A program made the translations under genes and the position numbers. A stretch of DNA of 12,138 nt from Lysobacteraceae bacterium UBA6001. Its GTDB lineage: Bacteria > Pseudomonadota > Gammaproteobacteria > Xanthomonadales > Xanthomonadaceae. The notes under the pieces were generated by a model. It was not told the origin of the DNA and ran no database searches. It saw nothing but the letters and a program-made list of their open reading frames with translations. This document shows, piece after piece, positions 7,385-12,138 of the stretch. The DNA lies in NCBI GenBank assembly GCA_002429615.1, contig DJAN01000107.1:1-12138 (forward strand), written 5' to 3'. Position 1 is the stretch's first letter, and every line of letters begins with the position of its first letter.

Positions 7385-9166
7385 ATGGCCAGTGTGACGA
7401 CGAAACCCAAAGTGGATGCCGTGATCGTCGGCATGGGCTGGACCGGGGCGATCCTCGCCAAGGAACTGACCGATGCCGGCCTGAAGGTGGTGGCGCTGGA
7501 ACGCGGTGGCGACCGCGACACGCAACCGGACTTCGCCTATCCCAAGGTGGTGGACGAGCTGGAAGGCTCGGTACACCGCCGCTTCCTGCAGAGCCTGGCG
7601 CAGGAGACCGTGACCGTGCGCCACGGCATCGGCGATACGGCGGTGCCGTACCGGCAGATGGGCTCGTTCAAGCCGGGCACCGGCGTGGGCGGCGCCGGCA
7701 GCCACTGGTCTGGCTGCCACTTCCGGCCGCTGCCGGAGGACATGCGCCTGCGCAGCAATGTCGAGCAGCGCTACGGCAAGGGCTTCATCCCGGCCGACAT
7801 GACCATCCAGGATTTCCCGGTCAGCTACGACGAGCTGGAGCCACACCTGGACATGTTCGAGAAGGTCTGCGGCACCTCTGGCAAGGCCGGTGTGATCCAG
7901 GGCGTGGTGCAGCCGGGCGGCAACCCGTTCGAGGGTTCGCGCAGTTCCGAATATCCGCTGCCGCCGAACCCGAACTACCTGGGCGCCGAACTGTTCTACA
8001 AGGCGGCGCAGGAGATGGGCTGGCATCCGTACCCGATCCCGGCCTCCAACACCTCGCGCTCCTACGTGAACCCGTATGGCTGCCAGATGGGGCCATGCAA
8101 TGCCTGCGGCTTCTGCAGCGACTACGGCTGCCTGAACTATTCCAAGGCCAGTCCCAACGCCTGCATCCTGCCGGCGCTGCGGCCCAGCCCCAATTTCGAG
8201 CTGCGACCGCATTCGCAGGTGCTGCGCGTGGACCTGGACAGCACCGGCGGCAAGGCCACCGGCGTGACCTATCTCGATGCGCAGGGACGCGAGGTGCACC
8301 AGCCCGCGGACATGGTGCTGCTGTGCGCGTTCTCGCTGTACAACGTGCACCTGATGCTGGTCTCGGGCATCGGCACGCCGTATGACCCGGAAAGCAACAC
8401 CGGCACGGTGGGCCGCAATTACTCCTACCAGAACCTCAACCGCGTGGTGCTGTTCTTCGACAAGGACGTGCAGGCCAATCCGTTCATCGGCATCGGCGGC
8501 GCCGGCACCACGATGGACGACCTCAACGGCAACCAGCTCGACAACGGCAAGCTCGGCTTCGTCGGCGGCGGCCTGGTATGGGCGCGCCAGCCCGGCGCCG
8601 GCCCGGTGCGCGGCATCAACGTGCCCAGCGGCACGCCGAACTGGGGCGGTGCGTGGAAGAAGGCGGTGGCCGACAACTTCCTGCACTCGTTCTACTACGA
8701 GGTGCAGGGCGCGTGCATGTCCTACCGCCAGCACTACCTGAGCCTGGACCCGACCTACAAGGACGCGTTCGGCCGCCCGCTGCTGCGCATGACCTTCGAC
8801 TGGCACCCGAACGAGATCAAGGCCTCGCAGTTCTTCGTCCAGCAGGCGCTGACGATGAGCAAGGTGCTCAATCCGCTGTCGATGTCCGGCGATGCCAAGA
8901 AGGACGGCGAGCACTACAACATCACCAAGTACCAGAGCACGCATACCTGCGGCGGCGCGATCATGGGCGACGATCCCAAGACCTCGGCGCTGAACCGTTA
9001 CCTGCAGAGCTGGGAGGTGCCGAACGTGTTCGTGATCGGCGCCAACGCGTTCCCGCAGAACAACGGCTACAACCCCACCGGCCTGGTCGGTGGCCTGGCG
9101 TACTGGGCGGCCACGGCGATCCGCGAGAAGTACCTGAAGTCGCCCGGCCCGCTGGTGGATGCGTGA
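7385..9166 (+). CDS. FAD-dependent GMC-family dehydrogenase, catalytic large subunit (gluconate 2-dehydrogenase / fructose dehydrogenase-like)
   Basis: This 593-residue protein is the catalytic flavoprotein that should oxidise a sugar, sugar acid or polyol in the periplasm. The ATG at 7385 lies after purine-rich AGGGAAGCGGGG. The FAD-binding Rossmann motif is VIVGMGWTGA (residues 13-22), with the acidic ribose-binding residue in ALERGG. The C-terminal GMC region has STHTCGGAIMGDDP around His520 and NAFPQNNGYNPTG with N559-N563, which cover the usual active-site His and Asn region. A Cys cluster at 233, 238, 241, 244 and 249 (CX4CX2CX2CX4C) sits between the FAD and C-terminal domains. In related enzymes (Burkholderia FAD-glucose dehydrogenase, fructose dehydrogenase) Cys residues in this region bind a [3Fe-4S] cluster that passes electrons to the cytochrome subunit. 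There is no signal peptide, consistent with co-export with the Tat-bearing small subunit. The substrate (gluconate, 2-ketogluconate, sorbitol, fructose or a glucoside) cannot be decided from sequence. Confidence 0.92.
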   Translation: MASVTTKPKVDAVIVGMGWTGAILAKELTDAGLKVVALERGGDRDTQPDFAYPKVVDELEGSVHRRFLQSLAQETVTVRHGIGDTAVPYRQMGSFKPGTGVGGAGSHWSGCHFRPLPEDMRLRSNVEQRYGKGFIPADMTIQDFPVSYDELEPHLDMFEKVCGTSGKAGVIQGVVQPGGNPFEGSRSSEYPLPPNPNYLGAELFYKAAQEMGWHPYPIPASNTSRSYVNPYGCQMGPCNACGFCSDYGCLNYSKASPNACILPALRPSPNFELRPHSQVLRVDLDSTGGKATGVTYLDAQGREVHQPADMVLLCAFSLYNVHLMLVSGIGTPYDPESNTGTVGRNYSYQNLNRVVLFFDKDVQANPFIGIGGAGTTMDDLNGNQLDNGKLGFVGGGLVWARQPGAGPVRGINVPSGTPNWGGAWKKAVADNFLHSFYYEVQGACMSYRQHYLSLDPTYKDAFGRPLLRMTFDWHPNEIKASQFFVQQALTMSKVLNPLSMSGDAKKDGEHYNITKYQSTHTCGGAIMGDDPKTSALNRYLQSWEVPNVFVIGANAFPQNNGYNPTGLVGGLAYWAATAIREKYLKSPGPLVDA

Positions 9167-9170
9167 GGAG
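9165..9170 (+). promoter_or_regulatory. Ribosome binding site deciding the start at 9177
   Basis: GAGGAG ends six bases before the ATG at 9177 and overlaps the stop codon of the upstream flavoprotein gene. It argues against the in-frame ATG at 9159, which lies before this site and has no comparable one. Confidence 0.7.
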
Positions 9171-9176
9171 CCGGCC

Positions 9177-10562
9177 ATGAAGAGATTCCTGCTCGCGCTC
9201 CTCCTGCTGGCGGTGCTGCTGCTGGCCATCGCGCTGGCATGGGCGTTCTGGCCCACGCATACGCGCGCGATCGCCGGCCCGGCACCGGGCGCTGATCCCG
9301 CGTTGGTGCAACAGGGTGAGTACCTGGCGCGTGCCGGCGATTGCTTCGCCTGCCACACGCGCCCCGGCGGCCATCCGTTCGCCGGCGGGCTGCCGATCGC
9401 CTCGCCGATCGGCACGATCTACAGCAGCAACATCACCCCGGACCCGGATACCGGCATCGGTCGCTACAGCCTGGACGACTTCGACCGCGCGCTGCGCCAC
9501 GGCATCGCCGCCGATGGCAGCACGTTGTACCCGGCCATGCCCTACCCGTCCTATGCGCGCCTGAGCGACGACGACGTGCGCGCGCTGTACGCCTACTTCC
9601 AGCACGGCGTAAAGCCGGTGCGCGAGGCCAACCAGGCGACCGGCATCCACTGGCCGCTGTCGATGCGCTGGCCGCTGGCGATCTGGCGCAAGACCCTCGC
9701 CCCGGATCCCGACCAGATCGCGTTCGATCCCAAGCACTACCCCGACCCGCAGATCGCCCGCGGTGCCTACCTGGTGCAGGGCCTGGGCCACTGCGGCGCA
9801 TGTCATACGCCGCGCGCCTTCAGCCTGCAGGAACAGGCGCTGGACGAAACCGGCAAGGCCTACCTGTCCGGCGGGCAGATCATCGACGGCTGGAACGCGG
9901 TCTCGCTGCGGGCCGACCCGGGCATTGGGCTGGGCCTGTGGAGCGCGCAGGACATCGTCGACACGCTGAAGACCGCGCGCAATCCGCATGCCGCCGTGGT
10001 CGGCCAGCCGATGGCCGACGTGGTGGTACACAGTACCCAGCACCTGCGCGACGAGGACCTGCACGCCATCGCGGCGTACCTGAAGTCGCTGCCCGCGCAT
10101 GCCGATGGCGGCAGCCGTTACGCACAGGACGACGCCACCGCCAAGGCGATGACGGCCGGCGTCAACCAGGGACGCGGCGCCGAGCTGTACGCGGATAACT
10201 GCGCGGCCTGCCATCGCAGCGATGCGCGCGGCAACCCGCATGCGTTCCCGTCGATCGCCGGCAATCCCACCGTGCTGGCGCCGGATGCCAGTTCGCTGGT
10301 GCGCTTGATCCTGGCCGGCGGCAACCTGCCCTCGACACAGACGCGCCCTTCCAACCTGGGCATGCCGGCCTTCGCCTGGCGGCTGAGCGACGAGGAAGTG
10401 GCGACGCTGGCGACCTGGCTGCGCAGCGAATACGGCAACCATGCCGAAGCGGTGGACGCCACGCAGGTGCGCGACATCCGCGCCAGCCTGGCCGAGGTAC
10501 CGCGCGATGCCAAGGCCACCCGCGGCCACGACCCGACCGCGGCCGACGCCGCCGACCACTGA
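9177..10562 (+). CDS. Tri-haem cytochrome c subunit of the membrane-associated dehydrogenase
   Basis: This 461-residue protein has three haem c attachment motifs: CFACH (56-60), CGACH (206-210) and CAACH (342-346). They lie in three successive cytochrome c modules of about 140 residues. Likely axial Met ligands follow each one: YPAMPYPSY, VVGQPMADVV and NLGMPAF. This is the layout of the cytochrome subunit of gluconate, fructose and alcohol dehydrogenases, which takes electrons from the flavoprotein and reduces ubiquinone in the membrane. The N-terminus (about residues 3-24) is a long hydrophobic segment after MKR. No clean signal-peptidase site is seen, so it may stay as a membrane anchor. 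The C-terminus is hydrophilic (ATRGHDPTAADAADH), whereas fructose dehydrogenase cytochromes are anchored at the C-terminus. The gene starts 10 bases after the stop of the flavoprotein gene, completing the operon. The family is firm; the anchoring mode is inference. Confidence 0.93.
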   Translation: MKRFLLALLLLAVLLLAIALAWAFWPTHTRAIAGPAPGADPALVQQGEYLARAGDCFACHTRPGGHPFAGGLPIASPIGTIYSSNITPDPDTGIGRYSLDDFDRALRHGIAADGSTLYPAMPYPSYARLSDDDVRALYAYFQHGVKPVREANQATGIHWPLSMRWPLAIWRKTLAPDPDQIAFDPKHYPDPQIARGAYLVQGLGHCGACHTPRAFSLQEQALDETGKAYLSGGQIIDGWNAVSLRADPGIGLGLWSAQDIVDTLKTARNPHAAVVGQPMADVVVHSTQHLRDEDLHAIAAYLKSLPAHADGGSRYAQDDATAKAMTAGVNQGRGAELYADNCAACHRSDARGNPHAFPSIAGNPTVLAPDASSLVRLILAGGNLPSTQTRPSNLGMPAFAWRLSDEEVATLATWLRSEYGNHAEAVDATQVRDIRASLAEVPRDAKATRGHDPTAADAADH

Positions 10563-10580
10563 TCTTCATCCGCCCTTGCC

Positions 10581-10605
10581 CGCCGGCGCGCTGTACTCGC
10601 CGGCG
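10581..10605. repeat. Short GC hairpin downstream of the cytochrome gene
   Basis: The self-complementary octamer CGCCGGCG occurs at 10581-10588 and again at 10598-10605, so the two copies can pair as an 8-bp stem around a 9-base loop. No T run follows, so it is not a standard intrinsic terminator. It could still attenuate read-through or protect the 3' end of the dehydrogenase mRNA. In DNA this GC-rich such a repeat can be accidental. Confidence 0.25.
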
Positions 10606-10648
10606 TCGGCAACGGACCGGGGCGGATGCGGATGAGCTGGCACGCAGG

Positions 10649-10996
10649 ATGCACGCGCTGGGCATATTGCTGTTCGACCGCGGCATCCTGCGCGCGATCT
10701 TCGAACACGCGCGCAACGTGGCGATCTCCTCGGTGATCACCGCCGCCGGGCTGCAGGTGGTGCGGCAAGGCAGCGAGACCTTCTTCGCGCCGTCCACGTT
10801 CGCCGGATACGGCGTGGTCGGCATCGGCCTGACCCTGCTGGCGCTGAACTTCCTTGACGGCCTGTGGCGACTGGCCCGCTTCCGCTCGCACCTGGTCTGG
10901 CAGGCCACGCTGGTGCTGGCCTACCTGGTGGTGTCCTGGCGCGTGGCGCAGCTGGTGCTGCTGTTCAAGACCGGGGGCGGCGGCATGCCGTTCTAG
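10649..10996 (+). CDS. Hypothetical small inner-membrane protein
   Basis: I do not recognise this 115-residue protein. It begins with an amphipathic region with several charged residues (LLFDRGILRAIFEHARN). Two likely membrane helices follow: about 52-68 (YGVVGIGLTLLALNFL) and about 82-105 (VWQATLVLAYLVVSWRVAQLVLLF). A basic segment, RLARFRSH, lies between them, suggesting a cytoplasmic loop with both ends outside, and the tail is short and Gly-rich. The start at 10649 is the first standard in-frame start; the AGG before it is too close to act as a good ribosome binding site, so the real start could be different. It follows the cytochrome gene by 86 bases on the same strand and might be transcribed with it, but nothing in its sequence links it to electron transfer. 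It converges on the amidohydrolase gene with a 12-base gap. Coding status is supported by coherent membrane topology and length, but remains moderately certain. Confidence 0.65.
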   Translation: MHALGILLFDRGILRAIFEHARNVAISSVITAAGLQVVRQGSETFFAPSTFAGYGVVGIGLTLLALNFLDGLWRLARFRSHLVWQATLVLAYLVVSWRVAQLVLLFKTGGGGMPF

Positions 10997-11008
10997 CCGG
11001 CACGCCAT

Positions 11009-12138
11009 TCAATGCGCCGCCGCGACCGTCGCAGCCGGCGCCGCCGTGGCCAGCGTGTCCTTGTAGATCACGCCGTCCTTCATGATGACGCGGAAGTTGC
11101 GCTCCGGCTGGGTGATGACCGCGATGTCCTGCAGCGGGTCGCCGTCGACCAGCAGCAGGTCGGCCAGCGCGCCTTCCTGCACCACGCCCAGCTTGCCCGC
11201 ATACGGGCTGCGCTTGCCCGACAGCGCGAGCAGTTCGCCATTGGTGCCGGTGGCCATCACCAGCGTCTGCGCCGGCGTGTACCAGCGGGTCAGGCTGGCG
11301 AGGATCGCGTTCTGCTGCGCCGCCAGCGCGCTGGAGAACAGCACGTCGGTGCCGAAGGCGGTCTTGAGCTTGTACTTGATCGCCAGCCGGTAGGTCTGGT
11401 CGGTACCGGCGAACACCTCCTGCGCCTTGGCGTATTCGTCCGAGCCGGGCGGGAACGCATTGGCCAGCTCGGGCGGGAACGGCTGGGTGCTGAGCCAGAT
11501 GCCCTTGTTGGCCATCATCTGCGCGGTGGCGTCGTCCATCAGGCTGGCGTGTTCGATGCACGGCACGCCGGCGCGGATGGCGCGCTGGATCGCCTCCGGC
11601 GTGTACGCATGCACGGTGACATAGGTGCCCCAGTCACGGGCCGCGCCGACCGCCGCGCGCAGTTCTTCCTCGCTGAAGGTCACCACGTCCAGCGGGCTGT
11701 GCGGCGAGGACACGCCGCCGCCGGCGGTGAGCTTGACCTGGCTGGCGCCGCGCATCAGCTGCTCGCGCACGCGCAGTCGTACCTCGTCCGGGCTGTCGGC
11801 GATGGCCGATTCGCCTTCGATGTCGTGGCGCGAGGCCGGCGCGCCCAGGGTGCGCGGCAGGTCGTTGGCGTCGCGGAAATCGCCGTGGCCGCTGGTCACG
11901 CTGATCATCGCGCCAGACGGAAAGATGCGCGGGCCGAGGATGTCGCCGCGGTCGATGGCCTGCTTCACGCCCCAGGCGGCGCCGCCGACATCGCGCACCG
12001 TGGTGAAGCCGCGCATCAGCGTGCGCCGCGATTCGACGCCGGCCACGATGTTGAGATAGCCCGAGGAGGAGCTCATCGCGACCTGGACCGGCAGGCCGAC
12101 GAACATGCTGTGCCAGTGCGCGTCGATCAGGCCGGGCA
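11009..12138 (-). CDS. Metal-dependent amidohydrolase, C-terminal part (5' end beyond right edge)
   Basis: The frame is open from the right edge to the stop at 11009-11011, encoding at least 375 residues. An ATG lies at 12104-12106 but is internal: upstream codons read PGLIDAHWHS, the standard amidohydrolase PGLIDxHxH motif with its two metal-binding His codons at 12116-12118 and 12110-12112. The other binuclear-site ligands are also present in order. These are the probable carbamylated Lys in SQVKLTAGGG (codon 11732-11734), His in VTVHAYT (11609-11611), His in CIEHASL (11549-11551) and Asp in FGTDVLF (11345-11347). This set, with GGGVSSPHSPLDV, fits the imidazolonepropionase-like/Xaa-Pro dipeptidase-like amidohydrolases, several of which cleave dipeptides and are exported. 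The signal peptide region, if any, is outside the window. The C-terminus ends in an Ala-rich tail after the usual PLQDIAVI and VIMKDGVIYK segments. It is transcribed towards the dehydrogenase operon and looks unrelated to it. The exact substrate is unknown. Confidence 0.9.
   Translation of the reverse strand, partial: PGLIDAHWHSMFVGLPVQVAMSSSSGYLNIVAGVESRRTLMRGFTTVRDVGGAAWGVKQAIDRGDILGPRIFPSGAMISVTSGHGDFRDANDLPRTLGAPASRHDIEGESAIADSPDEVRLRVREQLMRGASQVKLTAGGGVSSPHSPLDVVTFSEEELRAAVGAARDWGTYVTVHAYTPEAIQRAIRAGVPCIEHASLMDDATAQMMANKGIWLSTQPFPPELANAFPPGSDEYAKAQEVFAGTDQTYRLAIKYKLKTAFGTDVLFSSALAAQQNAILASLTRWYTPAQTLVMATGTNGELLALSGKRSPYAGKLGVVQEGALADLLLVDGDPLQDIAVITQPERNFRVIMKDGVIYKDTLATAAPAATVAAAH

Noticed and set aside
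9159..9176. ATG at 9159 as start of the cytochrome subunit
   Set aside because: It precedes the GAGGAG site that fits the ATG at 9177, and it would add MREEPA in front of the hydrophobic leader for no benefit.
7136..10559. Very long - strand open frames opposite the flavoprotein and cytochrome genes (7136-9415 and 8961-10559)
   Set aside because: The + strand carries complete FAD, GMC and haem-binding motifs throughout, so these are mirror artefacts of high GC codon use.

Overview
The window is very GC-rich, densely coded DNA with stop/start overlaps, most like a Gammaproteobacterium of the Xanthomonadaceae/Lysobacterales type (Stenotrophomonas, Lysobacter, Pseudoxanthomonas or a relative). 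This placement rests on base composition and gene repertoire only. I saw no mobile elements, CRISPR arrays, tRNAs or rRNAs.

Region 1 (1-6467, + strand) looks like one operon for making and exporting a large surface protein. It starts with the 3' end of a VCBS-repeat adhesin-like gene. This is followed by a TolC-type outer-membrane lipoprotein, a short signal-peptide-bearing periplasmic adaptor, an inner-membrane adaptor with a cytoplasmic GAF-like domain, and a 700-residue protein combining a PqqD-like N-terminus, an intact site-2-protease (M50) zinc site in a polytopic membrane core, and a C-terminal HlyD-like periplasmic domain. The last four genes are joined by three stop/start overlaps (ATGA, ATGA, GTGA). 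No ABC transporter, RND pump or other recognisable energy source lies in the visible part. The set resembles a type I-like secretion apparatus in which an M50 membrane protein replaces the ABC exporter, and it is the most interesting part of the window.

Region 2 (6468-6660) is an intergenic gap that probably holds the promoter of the next operon.

Region 3 (6661-10562, + strand) encodes a three-subunit periplasmic membrane-associated flavoprotein dehydrogenase of the gluconate 2-dehydrogenase/fructose dehydrogenase type. The small subunit carries a Tat signal, the FAD-binding GMC-family catalytic subunit has no signal of its own, and the third subunit is a tri-haem cytochrome c. Electrons would pass from a sugar, sugar acid or polyol via FAD, probably an iron-sulfur cluster, and three haems to the respiratory chain. 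The true substrate cannot be read from sequence.

Region 4 (10563-12138) holds a small unknown membrane protein on the + strand and, convergent to it with a 12-base gap, the C-terminal part of a metal-dependent amidohydrolase on the - strand. That gene runs off the right edge: the open frame continues past its internal ATG at 12106 and includes the first metal-binding HxH motif.
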